Shown: one piece after another, positions 10,578-23,629 of the stretch
Position numbering within the stretch: the stretch's first letter is position 1
How the letters are laid out: the number at the start of each line of letters is the position of its first letter
Assembly: GCA_047967505.1 (NCBI GenBank)
Contig: CM106538.1
Length of the DNA: 64,000 nt
Source of the DNA: Dipteris shenzhenensis
Lineage: Eukaryota > Polypodiophyta > Polypodiopsida > Gleicheniales
Direction: 5' to 3' (one strand)
The notes under the pieces: generated by a model
Seen by the model: the letters and a program-made list of their open reading frames with translations, nothing else
What the model was told of the DNA's origin: nothing
The model's database searches: none
Program-made: the position numbers and the translations under genes

Positions 10578-13200
10578 TTGTCGCAGTTTGCTACTTCCCC
10601 CTGGAGACCTCACACTTTGCCAGAGATATTCGAGGTGATGATGAGACATCCCCATTTGTTGCCCTTTATCAGTCCATCGTTGACTTTTCTAGCCGCGGAG
10701 AAGTCCTAGTGGGGGACTTCAACGCGAGGACAAGGGCCCGTCAGGTACCACTTCTTGACTTCAGAGATGATTCCACTCTACTGGCAGATGTTGACCTTGA
10801 GGAGGCAGGTATGCTACGGGTTTCGGCTGACAGGCGAGGTCCATTCTCATCTTATGGGCAGGCCCTATTAGACCTAGGTAGGATACATGATCTCATTATC
10901 TATAATGGTCTTGACAGATGGCCCGCTTCAGGTGGTTTCACATGCTTTCCACATGGGGGGGGCCCCAGTGTCGTTGATTACATCATGGGATCCCGTGTCT
11001 TCACATCTCACATTACTAACTTCACTGTAGCACCTCTCCTCCTAGGGGCTGATCATACATACCTTTTCTTTCGCATCTCCACCTCCCTTCGCACAGCACC
11101 TTCCACCCCACTCAGTGCTTACTCCACCTACCACGATATACGCTTTGATCGGGATCACTCTGGCTTATATTGACTTCATACTCCTTTTAGAGGATCGTGT
11201 TGCCCTTGTCACCCGCTCACTACACGAGGCTGCCATTCACGCTTTTCCCCACACCACCCGCTCCACCTGCCCACCACCCCCTGGAACCGTACCCTGTAAT
11301 AGTTGGTACGATGATGAGTGTAAGGCCTTACGCTGTCAACTCAGATTTGAAACCAAAAACAGTCTTCCAAGCGCACCAGATACGCTACGTGAATACCGTA
11401 GATTGGTACGGAGAAAGAAACTAGACTTCGTTCGTCGAAACGAGGAGGAGCTACTGAACATTTTGTTTAGTAATAACTCTAAGGACTTCTGGCGGAGATT
11501 TCTAGAAGGACGGTCCGCCACTCACTGACACCCAGATCTGGTTTGATTATGCACGCACACTTTATGACATCCCAAATCAGCCAGTCCCTATCCTCTCACA
11601 CATGCCTCGTTTCACATCCTGCACCCACTTCACTAGAGGAGGGGTAAAGGATGCCGTAATGAAACTTCATAATGGCCGAGCGAAGGATCATGAGGGGCTA
11701 TGCACTGAGCTCATTGCATACGGGATTAACCTGCTACCGTTATCTTAGTAAACCTTTTTAATGAAGCGGTTTATTTGGGATTTCCACACACTTGGACCTT
11801 CAACACTATCTCACCCATCCACAAGGCAGGGGATCCCATGAGCCCGGAGAACTACAGGACCATTATGATTGGACATGTCATGTCCAAGATTTATGCATCA
11901 GTACTTGACTCCGAGGTTAGCAGACTTGCAGAGTGTCGAGGACTTAGAGGAGCAGGACAGGCCGGATTCCGGCGTGATCATGGAACCATGGACCACATTC
12001 TCACGCTCAGATGTATCATCGAGGAGGCGAGGTCACGGAAGCAGAGGGTTTATTGTTGCTTTGTGAAATTCCGCAAGGCATTTGACACGGTCCCGAGAGC
12101 CGGCCTCATACGACGCCTACAGGACTTGGGTTATGACCAGGAGATTATTTGGGCTGTCATGGCACTTTACGAGAGAGTTTCTGGCAAAGTTCGAGTAGGA
12201 TCCGGGTGGACAGACGAGATTATGAGTACCATTGGGGTCAAACAAGGGTGTCCTTTGTCGCCTACCTTGTTTGGCCTCTACATTGACGAGCTTGAGACAG
12301 TGATGCAGACACAAGGGGGTGTAGGTTGCTCTCTTGCGGGCACGCTGATCTAGATTTTGCTCTATGCAGATGACGTGGCTCTCTTGTCTTCCTCAGCAGA
12401 GGGGCTTTAGACACACCTAGATGCACTACAGTCCTTTTGTGAGTCTCATGATTTGAAGGTCAACGTGGGTAAAACCAAGGTCATGATCTTCAATACATCT
12501 CGAGCCATCATGCGTCAGGAGAAGTTTACATTTGCGAGGTCATCTGTTGAGATAGTTTCATCATACACTTATCTTGGGGTTATCTTCTCCGGACCGAGCT
12601 TCACTATGAGACTCGCGATGCAGGCACGCTTGAGTAGAGGGTATGCCTCATTGGCCAGGCTAGAGAGGCAGTGCTTCCGCTCACACTTTCAGGATCCATG
12701 CACCAAGGGGTTGCTTTTTGACTCCTTGGCTCGCCCAGCGAGGATGTACGGCAGCCCTTGTTGGGGGCCAGACTTGTCGGATACAGAGTGGGCCCGTGTT
12801 GAGCAGCTACAGGTTCTCATATTATCATGGATGATTCGTGGTAAGTCATCCGTTCCTCACCAGATCAGTCAAGCTGAGTTTGGGTCACCCCCTTTACAGC
12901 TAGATGCTACATTTCAGGTCATCACATATCTGTACCGAGTTAGGGAATATGGGGATTATACCTTGGGGCGTAGCAGGCTACCATGGATAGCTCTATCCTC
13001 TTCTATGGCACTTATAGCAGGAGGAGATTAGAGGCGCTGGTATGCACGTATAGAGGGATGGTTTGAGCGACTAGGGCTCCACATGGATAGACTACCTCCC
13101 TTCCAGTATAGCATGGATGCTCCGTCCTCTCCCCTCTTATCACACGAGGTCAACGAGGTTATTCGTGAGGATCTACTACAGCTACACACTTTTCGGACCT
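10578..13200 (+). pseudogene. LINE family B, copy 1 (endonuclease/RT)
   Basis: The endonuclease domain is 5'-truncated: AVCYF at 10590, GDFNAR near 10710, VDYIMGS near 10980, GADHTYL near 11050. The linker and reverse transcriptase follow (FNTISPIHKAGDPMSPENYR from about 11800, QGCPLSPTLFGLYIDE near 12250, YADDVALLSS near 12365), then the thumb and C-terminal region to about 13200. Stops at 11526 and 12351 and others break the frame. The first catalytic Asp of the RT (F-V-D-F-R-K-A-F-D in copy 2) is Lys here (FVKFRKAFDTV, about 12060-12095), so the copy is dead. Copies 2 and 3 are at 33020-35702 and 35703-39326. Confidence 0.9.
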
Positions 13201-13226
13201 GACACTCTATGATAGGCTTTAGAGTA

Positions 13227-13402
13227 AGTGTGTAGCTCATCATTGCTGAAGGGGCCAAACAAGGGTTGTCTGTCTGCTAGTTTCGACTTTGGGATTGGAC
13301 TCTATATTGGGAAAAGTGTGTAGCTCATCATTGCTGAAGGGGCCAAACAAGGGTTGTTTGTTTGCTAGTTTCGACTTTGGGATTGGACTCTATATTGGGA
13401 AA
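13227..13402. repeat. 88-bp tandem duplication
   Basis: Two nearly identical 88-bp units start agtgtgtagctcatcattgc at 13227 and 13315. They lie between LINE B copy 1 and an older fragment of the same family. Confidence 0.9.
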
Positions 13403-13479
13403 CTAGTATTGTGTTGATACTCTTAGAGGAAGGGTCATCTTTGGGCTAGAGTGTGGTGCTGACCTTATTGTACATTGTT

Positions 13480-14080
13480 GATAACGCTTTCATGTTCTCC
13501 TCTACTTATGGCTTAAGGCAGCATGTTGAGAGATTTGAAGGTCATTATGGGCGAAACTAAGGTCAATATGTAAAAACTTTTGGGCCAGCAATGCATATTG
13601 AGACCTTGACATATCGAGGAGAGTGAAGCAGTGTAGTTTTTTCATACTCATACGAGATGCATTTTTTGAGGGTCTCTCTTCATATATGAGAGCAATGCTA
13701 TAGGCTGGGCTTGGCAAGGACACTGCCTTTGTGAAATTAAAGCATTGGTGCTTTTGGGTACATAAATAAAACTATTACTTTTTTACTCATTCATTAGATC
13801 ATAACTGTTTATGGAGCTCCTTTTTATGCATGAGATCTTCCTGCAATTTACTTGAGTGAGATTGAGTGCTTATAGGTCGTGGTGCTTTCTTGTATCACTT
13901 GCAATATGTCCTTGGTCTCACACCACATCATACTTACAGAGTTTGAGAAATGACTCTCGATGTTGGATGTAGCCTTACAAGCTATCGCATACTTACATAG
14001 AGTCTCGGGTCTAGACAATCATAGACTTTTAGGGCTGAATACTCCACCCTTTGGACACTTACCTGGACCTTAGATGCTCA
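13480..14080 (+). pseudogene. Old LINE family B fragment
   Basis: Degenerate match to the RT palm/thumb part of LINE B copy 1. For example, gatttgaaggtcattatggg at 13537 matches gatttgaaggtcaacgtggg at 12453, and collinear similarity continues to the C-terminal region. It is much more diverged than copies 1-3. Confidence 0.55.
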
Positions 14081-14639
14081 ATGTGTAAAACCCCCATATA
14101 AGGTGTTAGGGCAGGTAGCCATTTCAGCCATCTATGGATGAGGAAAGGACACGGCTTGTGTGATGACAAAGTACTACCTCTGTCAGGAGCATGATTAATG
14201 AGTTAACCCGTCAAATGTACATGGGGGCCTTGAAAGCCTTTTAGTCGTCTTGAACCTCGGCAACTAAATCATTGAACAAATCTTTCAAACACGAAACAAT
14301 CAATTATTTTTACATTTGTATACATTACCATTGGCCTCTCTAGGGACTTTTTGTCACCAACCCATCCAAGGTCATGCAACGTTCTAATCAGAATGTAACA
14401 TTCCTTTCATCTTCAAGCATCAGCGTTCTCGATGATGAAATTTGGGAATGCTCTCTGTATTTGATAAATGGTTTCCTAGCTAGTTTGAGATAGAGGAAGA
14501 CCATGCCAAGCATCTAAGTTTACAAGTACCTTTTGGACACCTTTTTTGAGAAGTTGGAAACTACTCTAAGTATGAGTTCCTTAGATCCATCGTTCACCCA
14601 AAGAGTACTGTGATGGAATGATGGTATATTTACGTATTC

Positions 14640-15040
14640 CCAAGGAATCCAAGAGCTTAAGTACTTAAGTATTGGTCTTGTTCCAAAATTATCCTCCAAA
14701 TATTGTGGTCCAATCAAGATTATTAAAAGAATTGGACCAGTTGCATATAAACTAGAATTGCCTCCTGATGTTAAAGCACATCCAATTTTTCATGTCAGTA
14801 GACTGAAAGAGTTACTGGGTGCGGATGAGCATCTTGTTTCTCCTCAATAAATAATAGAAGTTACTGATTTGACTTTTATTCCACATGAACCTGAGAGTAT
14901 TCTTGAATTTCGTGAAAGACATATCAGGTATAGAACTATCACGGAATATAAGATTAAGTGGAAGGATCGTGTTGTATGGGAGCCATTACCTAACCTCCAG
15001 AGGACATTTTCGGGTTTTCTTACAAACACAGGAGTCAGTT
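14640..15040 (+). pseudogene. Ty3/gypsy integrase C-terminus with chromodomain
   Basis: The frame from about 14690 reads YCGPIKIIKRIGPVAYKLEL, then HPIFHVSRLKELLG, a TAA stop, and a chromodomain-like segment (ILEFRERHIRYRT...YKIKWKD...WEPLPNL). This is the end of a chromovirus-type pol. The rest of pol is missing upstream, so this is a 5'-deleted remnant followed by its probable 3' LTR. Confidence 0.8.
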
Positions 15041-15044
15041 CTTA

Positions 15045-15670
15045 GAGGAGGTCATGTGCACGGATGGGTATTGATGTGTACAGAGGTACACAAGACTAGC
15101 TCAGGTAGCCTTGGGGGGGGCTTAGGGCTAGGCAGGCTTGATTCTTGGGTTGAGTGGCAAGGGTACGAATAAGATAGAAGTCTCCGCTATTTTTGGCACA
15201 TTGGACCCGAGTCTATAAAAGGGGCCCAGGGATTCAGTTTTCCAGTGTGCAGGTGGGAGCAAGTCTAGCTCCCTCTTGCAAGGGCTGATCCTGGATTGTG
15301 TTGCGGATGCATGCCTGCATCCTAGCGTAGCCCAAGGCCCAGCAGCAGATACAAGGCCTCCAGGCACCACGTGGTGGTATGGGACACCAGGCTGGTTGGG
15401 GATCCGTTTGGGAGTTCGTGCCAGTAGCACAGCTCGTGGCTCGGAGGGGACATCTCGACTCGAGATCTTTTCCCATAGATGTCGTGGTTGGGTGGTGAGC
15501 AGCCTGCTCACTTCCTCACGTTTCTTGTTGTTCTTGTGTTTGCTTGCAGGGCCGGATTCTCAAGAGCTTTGGGTCGTGTCAATGCCCATGCTGCTGTAAT
15601 CTGTCTAGTAGACTCAGAGCTTTCACTTTCACGATGACAGAGTCAGAGTTTTCATTCCTTTCATTTTATG
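15045..15670 (+). mobile_element. Probable 3' LTR of the chromodomain element
   Basis: It directly follows the chromodomain frame. It has a TATA box (tctataaaagggg, 15212-15224) in the sense orientation. Two landmarks (gtcatgtgcacgg near 15050 and ggtggtatgggacaccagg near 15372) recur in the same order at 63677 and 63983. Exact ends are not determined; 15671-15971 is unassigned intron. Confidence 0.5.
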
Positions 15671-15971
15671 GATACTGCAAATAATATCAATAGAAATATT
15701 TCCCATTGCATTCGACTCTGTTAGCAACATTTGAAATACATTGAGTAAACCCATCAAACACATTTTTCCTTTTTAAAGGCACAATTATACAAATCTTTTT
15801 TGAGGATCTGTAAGTGGGGGCTAGCGTGGAAATAAATATCTGTCTTAGTTGAGACTCGCAGAACGTACTGCCAGGGCAAAACATGATCCATGGAAGAATT
15901 GGTATATAAACCTTTCTAAAAAAATTTTAATGTTCACACTGCTAACTGTCCTCAGGCCTCACATTGTGCAG

Positions 15972-16100
15972 GGAAGGGAGTGCCTCCGAAGCACCTGCAA
16001 TTGCAACGGGGTCACACACAGATGCAATTCCTTTTTCTGGCAAGTATGATGGAGTTGTTGGTGTTTTGGGAGCGATAGAAGCCATAAATGCCTTAAATAG
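15972..16100 (+). CDS. UAH: UAH exon 4 (first metal ligands)
   Basis: Residues 113-155. It carries TGSHTDAIPFSGKYDGVVG with metal ligand H128 and bridging ligand D139, then the helix GVLGAIEAINALN. The acceptor gtgcag at 15966-15971 and the donor gtgtgt at 16101 keep the frame. This is the start of a compact, transposon-free cluster of three exons. Confidence 0.95.
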
Positions 16101-16342
16101 GTGTGTAAAACACTTCTATTTCCTTGGAACTTTTGCATGAGTTATTCCTCCCTAAGCATAAGACTACTCTGATGACTCTAAGTGAAAACAAGCCATGCCT
16201 GTGGATGTCTAACCTTGCCTATTAAGGCCCCATTAGTGTGCTTCCTCTATAGGTGAGGAGGTATTTAGTTTGAATTTGCAATATGTTTATTTAGAATCTG
16301 TGAATATGGTCAGCAGCTTTTACGAGTTTCTCTGCCTTGCAG

Positions 16343-16429
16343 AACAGGATTCAAACCCAAGAGGTCCTTAGAGGTTATCATGTTCACTTCTGAGGAACCC
16401 ACACGATTTGGAATTGGCTGCCTTGGAAG
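16343..16429 (+). CDS. UAH: UAH exon 5
   Basis: Residues 156-184, TGFKPKRSLEVIMF followed by TSEEPTRFGIGCLG. E173 and E174 are the expected catalytic base and metal ligand of the M20 fold. It is flanked by a 242-bp intron before and an 81-bp intron after. Confidence 0.95.
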
Positions 16430-16510
16430 GTAACTATGCTTGATGTCTGTAAGTTGCTATTGAAAAGATGTGCAAATTTTTGAGACCATCTGATGGCTGT
16501 ATGTGGTCAG

Positions 16511-16713
16511 TCGGCTGTTAGCAGGATGCCCAACCATCAAGGCTTTGTTGGAAAGAGCAGTGGATAGTGACAATGTTTCCTTCTCAGAGGCTGCAAGTAG
16601 AGCAGGATACGAGTTTGCACTTGAGACACTAACGGAAGTGGGTTTAAGTAAAGGTGCATACTCAGCGTTTATTGAACTTCACATTGAGCAGGGTCCAATC
16701 CTTGAACAAGAAG
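16511..16713 (+). CDS. UAH: UAH exon 6
   Basis: Residues 185-252, from SRLLAG through a variable segment to ELHIEQGPILEQEG. H242 is a metal ligand, and the LHIEQGP block is diagnostic of the allantoate/ureidoglycolate amidohydrolase group. The donor is AAG|gttggt in phase 1. Confidence 0.94.
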
Positions 16714-17869
16714 GTTGGTGTCAGAAACATGCTATCACCTTATTAGATTGTTTGTAAGCTCATTGGTGTGTCAATTACTGCTATGGTTGGACCTTGCATT
16801 AATCATTTTCAGTTCCTGGACAAGAGGTTGAAGTCACAATGGCCACCAATGACTTCTTAAATCATTTTTATCATTATTAGTGAAACTAAAAGATTTGTAA
16901 CAAGTTGCATTGTGTTTGGTTTATAACATGTGGCTTTTCTACTGCAAGGCTTATCTTCACTCTAAAAAATGATCATAGTTTCAATTTGTGTGTACACTTT
17001 TCTCGTAAAGTTCCACAAGAGTGCATCACCATGTCCGTATGTCTTTTCAGAGCATGCTCTCGTTGTTTATTTGGTTCTACTTGTTTTTTCCCAAACCTCC
17101 ATGGCAAGCCCTCCTCACGACACTTAATTCTTACACTCCACTCCTATACAACCACGAGGCTATACCTCCACTTCAAAGTTCACACTAAAAAAATGTTCAT
17201 GTGACAAGAAGAGGGGAGAAGGAAAGGCTAAGTCTGAGCAAAGGATTTATGTGCAGACCACAAGCAATGCCACACAAAATCTATGTGGAGAAGTGAGATC
17301 TAGCTAGGTATTCTAGTTATTTTAATTTCAAAACTTTGTTATCTATTAGCAAAGAGAAAGAGAACTTTGGCAAGTCTATGCTACATGACCTTGGTTAACC
17401 TGACCTAGCTGCGTTATGTCCAGACATGGACATAACATTCTTCCCTCCTTATTTAGAGGACTTAGAGACAAGACAAAAGCTCTAAGAATTCGTGCCAAAG
17501 AAATCAAATACTTTCCCAAGTACTAGCCTCTTCTAAGCGATCTTACCATTTAACCTTTCAGCTTGGGAACATCTCTCCTAAGTTGCTTTCCAAAAAAAAA
17601 AAAAGGTTGCCATTCCCTATAATCTAGAATACAATGTGTTTATGGGGCACAGAAGTGATTAGATCCTGAACTCATACCATGTTTTGTGTCTACAAAAACT
17701 GTAAACGTCCAAAGTTCACATGCCCAAATCTAGCAGCCACAACTCTGCCTCTTTCATGGCAGGTATGGAGACAGATGCCAAACAAGCATCATGCTTATTG
17801 CTGTGAAATCTGTCCATCTGGGTGGTACAAGTGCCAATAGTGATTATCTGATAATTCTTGTCACAGTCT
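16714..17869. other. UAH intron 6, unassigned 5' part
   Basis: No gene or element is recognised; there is an A-run at about 17588. Confidence 0.5.
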
Positions 17870-18440
17870 CTGACTATGCACTTGTCATCCTCAAAGGTGA
17901 CAGCATAACCTCTTTTCCCAAAAGAGGAAACTGGTAGAAGGTTCTTCTTAATCTATAACACATAAAGTACATTTGGAAGAGACAAGTCAGCTCCATCAAC
18001 GAATGACCTCCATCAACGAATGACAGCATTGTCTTATAACTCCTCTGATAGGATAAGAAGAAATTGTTGGCATAGGACACCTTGCCACCTGGAGCAGGCT
18101 GCAAATCTGCAAACAACTCCCTCTGAGAGGTAATGTGCCTAGATGCACCACTATCAAAGTACCAAACAACATTTGAAGTTTCAGCCACACCGAATGGTGC
18201 AATTTCTTTGTCTGGCATCATGACTACACAGAAAAACCCATTCTTCAGCCACAAGATTGGCTGAAGCATCATCCTTATTTGCATTGGAATGGCGGAAACT
18301 GTGACCAGAGTGCCAGACTCCCCCTTCTTTTCTTTTGCAATTGTTTTTCTGCATTCACTGATGAAATGCCCCAGTTTTTTGCAGTAATGGCATGTTCCCT
18401 TCTTCTTGGGCTTGCCTGCATTTTTTGATTTTTTAACGGA
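17870..18440 (-). pseudogene. Ty1/copia gag-protease fragment
   Basis: On the - strand, about 18400-18345 encodes a CCHC zinc knuckle (CHYCKKLGHFISEC). A shifted frame then gives the copia protease start (VWYFDSGASRHITS, near 18165) with the catalytic Asp-Ser-Gly-Ala. Integrase and RT are absent. The frame is broken between knuckle and protease. Confidence 0.82.
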
Positions 18441-19170
18441 TGGCTGAACTGAGTCAGTTCTGGGCTGGGAGTGGCTTGCATGAGGTTTTCCCTTATTGCT
18501 TTTGGCAACAAGGGCCTTGTCCGCTCCCGGTGAACTAGCTCTCTATGTTTTTATGTGTCTTCCCTTCCTGCGACAACTTCCCCGCTAATTCCTGGAATTA
18601 AGTGTGTTGGGATCACCCCTCACAAACAGCTTGAGTGACGTGGGAAATACAACTATGCTGTAGCAAGGAGTTCAAAGTAAAATGATTTGTTTGGAATCAC
18701 TTCAATTGCTCACGAAGATCCTGGATCTTTGAATTCAAATTCAAAACTAATAAATTGCAAGGTAAAGAGAACATGCATGAATCCCAAAGAAATATAGAAG
18801 AGATGACAAATTAGAAATTACTAATTTGGATTGCATGCATATAAAACACGTGCTTCTCAATCCATGCAAAACAAAAGCTCAACATACCAAGAATTTTGTG
18901 AGAGAAAGGGATGAGAAGAGAAGGGCCCAAACACAGTAGCATCTTTCTCCTTGCAAAAACGAGTGAAATATGTGCTTCAAATGGAGAGCAGGCTGCTGAA
19001 AATCAAGTCCAAGGTTAAGGGATAGAAAATGATTTTTTTCATTTTTAAAAAGGGATAACAAAGTATAAATATGAGGAGATTGTAGAGGGAAATAGCCTGA
19101 TCAAGTTGCAAACAGGCTGGTCGCTGATTAGGAGGAGAAGTACACAGGTTGGTGGGCTGGATGAAATAGC

Positions 19171-22100
19171 TTATTGAAATAGGAAAGGTGCGGCATGTAG
19201 ATGAGACAGTTCTAGAAGGTGTACATGCAGCGGTCTCATGTTTAGAAAAGTGACCTCGGCACACGCAACCAATTGGGCATGCAAGCCACATAGTTCTTTA
19301 GGGGCCTCCCTTCCAATGCAGGGATGCAGCTGAACTAGTTGATCAGCTAGGGCCACTCGATGTTGAACTACAAAATTCGTTGGTACAATCGGAGTGTGTC
19401 CATAAGTTGCTTGGAATGGAGTCATGCTGATGGCACTATGGAAAGAGTTATTATAAGCAAACTCAAGGAGTGGTAGATACTCTTCCCAAGCTGCTAGGCG
19501 TGACTGAATATAATGTCGGAGCATTTCTTCCAGAACTTGGTTGACTCTTCAGTCTGGCCATCTGATTCTGGGTGGTAGGCTGAACTGAACAGTAGAGCTG
19601 AACCCAAAGATTCGAACAGTGAAATCCAAAAGTAACCAGTGAACTTAGGATCTCTGTCGCAAACGATATTCTTGGGCAATCCATAGTGTTGTTGGAAAAT
19701 GTGTCGTATGAAAAGTTTGGCAATGTCTGGAGCCTGTGCAGTTCTTTTGCAAGCAACAAAGTGTGCCATTTTGGACAATCAATCAACAATTACCATAATT
19801 TGAGTGTTACCTCTGGAGGATTGTGGGAGTGTTGTAATAAAATCCTTGGAAATACTTTCCCACCTTTTAGTTGGAACTGGAAGAGGCTGAAGAAGTCCTG
19901 CTGGAATCGACTTGCTTTCATTTGTTGACAAGATAAGCAAGATGTAACCATTTTGATGACGTCGCTTTTCATCTGAGGCCAGTATGTTGCACTGAGGAAC
20001 CTGTAAGTCTTGTTGATGCCTGGATGGGTAGCATAAGGAACTACATGATGCTCTTTTAACAAAAGATGTCGAACATCCTTGTCATGTGGTACACAGATGC
20101 GATCTTGATAATACAGAAGGTCGTTCATATAAGAATAGAATGAGAAAATCTTCTGTTCGGAAGTCTAAGGTTGATCTTTCGAAAGAACTTGTACTATTGT
20201 GCCGAAGTCTTTATCATTGAGATACTTCTCTTTGAATGAATTCGGAACATCCACAGATAATGTAGAGATTACCATAGCTGATGCTAGAGTTAACGTGTGC
20301 AACTACATTGCGTAGTCTTGGAATGTACTCAATGGTCATGTGAAAGTTGGCCAGAAACTCAACCTAGCGTGCTTGTCGAGCGTTCATGACTGGCTGAGTA
20401 AAGATATACTTTAGAGAGTGATGGTCTGTCTTGACCACCGAGTCGGCTCCCATGAGATAATGTTTCCAAGAGCGATAAGCATGTACAATGGCAAGAAACT
20501 CCTTATCATAAACCGGGTATCGGGTTTGGATATCGGAATGTTTATGGCTGTCAAAAGCAATAACTCTGCCTTCTTGCATCAAGACTGCTCCTGTAGCGAT
20601 GTCGGAAGCGTCGGTCATGACCTCGAATGGAAGGTTTGGGTCAGCAATAGCCATAACTGGTGTGGTAGTGAGTGCTTGCTTGAGTTTTTGGAAACTGTAC
20701 TTTGTTTTGGGAAGCCACTGAAAAACTGCTGTGCTTTTCAATAATTCGGACATAGGAGCTGCGATCTCGGAAAACTGATAGACCTTTGTATGGTAGAAGT
20801 TTGCCAACTCGAGAAAAGAGCGGACACCATGAACATTCTTAGGAATAGGCCAGTTTCGAATTACCTCGACCTTCTTGGGATCCACAGAGATGCCTTGAGC
20901 GGAAATAACATGTCCCAAATATTCTAGTTGGGTCTTGAAGAACTCACTCTTCTCAACGTTGATGTAGAGAGAATTTGCGCGGAGAACTTCAAAATCTTGG
21001 TGAAGATGTTGTTTGTGCTCATGTAGGGATCTGCCGAAAACGAGGATGTCATCGAGGTAAACGATGACGAACTTATCAAGGAAAGGCTTTATTCGAAAAG
21101 TTGTCTTTACTCATCACCTTCTCGTATGCGAATTTGATGATAACCTGAACAAAGATCAATCTTTGAGAACTGTGTTGCATGTAGAAGTTGATCGAAGAGG
21201 TCATCGATGCGAGGCAATGGATACTTGTTTTTTATAGTGAGCTTATTGAGGGCTCGGTAGTCGAGGCAGAGGCGCATTGACTTATTCTTTTTTTCCACAA
21301 GTAGTACAGGAGATTCGAAAGGGTTGCGACTGGGCCGAATGTGACCTTTGTCGAGTAGTTCGGTCACCTGTCTTTGGATTTCTTCATTTTGAGTGTAAGA
21401 AACCCGATAAGGAGGTTTTGACGGTGGATTACTGCCGGGAATAAGCTCAATTGGGTGATCCATTGGCCCATGCTTGGAAGTTTTGAACGTGCTTGGAAGT
21501 CCACATTGGTAGGTATGAACTGCTTACGGAGCACGTGTTCAAAACGTTCCCAAGTTAACACACTTTTGCCGTCCTTTAAGCGTCGTTGCCACCATAGGAA
21601 AGCTGTATCCTTGAGGAGGGAGGCTGCCAAGGCAATCTTTTTGCCTTCAGTGAGGTCAACAGTATCAAAGTACATGCGCAGTTTTGCGAGCCATTGGTCA
21701 ACTATTCGGCGATTTCGTTGACCAGTGTAGGCTTCCAGAAGTTTAATGTCAAGTCTTTTAGTTTTGGAAGCTTGGAGTAAGCGGTAGAGGGCACGGAGTT
21801 CAGTGCTTTCTACCTCTGGTGGGAACAAGTCCACGTAGTCGTCTGGTGGCATCACGTCGTCCTCTGTATGTGTGGTACTACGATAATCCTGGAGTTGTTG
21901 GACTTTCTGGACCAAGTCGGAGATGCTGTCCTGAAGTTGAGAAATTGGAAGTTGAAGTAGTGCTTTGCCTTGTAAGTTGACTTCAGGGGTCTTTTTTGGA
22001 CTTGAGTCGCTTATCTTCGGAGAGGCTGCTCACGAGCGTTGCGACATATCTGAGGTCCCTGTGAGAAGAGCACGAACTTGCGCTCTAGTTTGTACCATTC

Positions 22101-22727
22101 GTGGAAAAAGATCCGGGTTGCTCCTTGAGGTTGCTCATGTTGGAGGGGGCAGGCGAGGCAGGATGGAACCACCCGTGGAAATCTGGTAAAGGAAGTTCTA
22201 TCTGAGGTAACACTGGTGATGCCGAAGTGGGCACTGGGTGTTACTACTCATGAGAGTACAGGGGTAGGTTGCAGAGTCCACGGATCTGAGAAGGGATAAG
22301 AAGTTGCTGTCAAGAGTGGAGGATATCCAGGAGGAGTGCCTTCAGAGTGTAAATACTGTCTTGGGGAAGGTAAAACCTGTGCAGGAGGATATCTGGGAGT
22401 TGAAGGAGGTGGAGAGTACCCTGGAGATGCTGAAGCTGAGGGGTAAAAGTCTCTCCAAAGATGGACAGCAAACTCATGAGGAATATCGGGTTCTGGGTAT
22501 CTATGTGTCTCGTGAAACACAACCTGGACTGTGCTGAGGAAGTAATGTAATTGCGGTGCCTCACGCAGAAGATATAGGATGTGGTCCAAGTCACTGGAAG
22601 GGCACGTGACACAGAAGACCCACGATGCAAAAGCTCCGAAATGGGCTGGTTGTGCAATCTGAACACGTGTGATAGATGATGCCTGAGGTGTCCTTGAAGG
22701 GATTGAGGCATTACCAGGGGTTTCCAT
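19171..22727 (-). pseudogene. Ty3/gypsy element body (gag, RT-RNase H, integrase), internally deleted
   Basis: Reading down the - strand, gag starts at 22727 (proline-rich N-terminus) and continues after stops. At about 21915-21475 come a coiled-coil-like start and a capsid region (AAYTGQRNRRIVDQWLAKL type, FLWWQRRLKDG). RT N-terminus follows at 21463-21107 ([50 protein letters not shown]). YLDDIL lies near 21050, RT thumb/RNase H at 20918-20364 (GHVISAQGISVDPKKV, FEVMTDASD, YDKEFLAIVHA). The integrase zinc domain is at 20128-19790, the core at 19778-19494 (NIVCDRDPKF, YHPESDGQTE) and its continuation at 19524-19171. Protease and the gag zinc knuckle are missing, because gag is joined almost directly to RT. 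Part of the RT palm before YLDD is also deleted. Confidence 0.88.
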
Positions 22728-23629
22728 GCTTTAAGGAGGGGGCTTTCATTTGCTGTAATTTGATAATGAACAGCAAATAACAATATGAAAGTGAATTCTT
22801 AGAAAAAGAATGGAAAGAATCCACTTGGCATAGATTAGATCTACCATACTGTGCTGAAAAGCGTGTACCAGTGGTGGGCTTCGGGCTGGAAAAAGTACAG
22901 CATCAATTGCGAGTTGAAGGAGGTCCTGATGTCGAGTTGGTAGAAGACAAAAGTCAGGCTTCAAATTTCGAAATTAGGGTTTGCTGTAGAGGGAGACGAT
23001 TCACCAAACAGTCCGGTTGTGGGCAGAATATGTTGCCAGCAAAACCACGAACTACCCAGGATCTCGATCTGTTGTGTAGAGGCGAGATTTTCTTGTACAA
23101 GAGGGGCTGGCTGAGGAGATTTGCTGGACATCAAGGCTTATGCTCGCAGGCTGAGATGGCGGGGTGAAGAGATAGAGCAGGCTGTGCAGAGATTGGCGTC
23201 AGGCTGTCACTCTTCAGAGGCGATGGAAAACATCTATGGCTAAGCAAAGGCTGGCGAACAGATTCAGCAGGCTGAGGGCAGGATTGGCGTGACTATGGAA
23301 GGCCGCCAAGGGTTGAGCAAAGCCTGGAAACAGAAGTGTTGGTGGGGAGCAGGCTTGGCGTGGGCTGGCAAGTGGAAATTGGCAAGGGGGGAGCAGAAAT
23401 CGGCGTGGTAAGCTGTATGGAGCAGCAGGCGCGACTTTCGAGAAGCGGGTGCGACTTTCGAGACGGCTTTGGCCGATTTGCGATGGCTGAAATAACTGCT
23501 AGGCCGCCTTGCTTTTCCCAAAAATTAAAGCCTGGGTTACTTGAACACAAGGGTAGTCTTGGTTTGGGCCTTGGGTGTAGGGCTGGTTGCCCTTTTTAGG
23601 CCCTCTAGGTACCGTTTTGTAGGTTGGTG

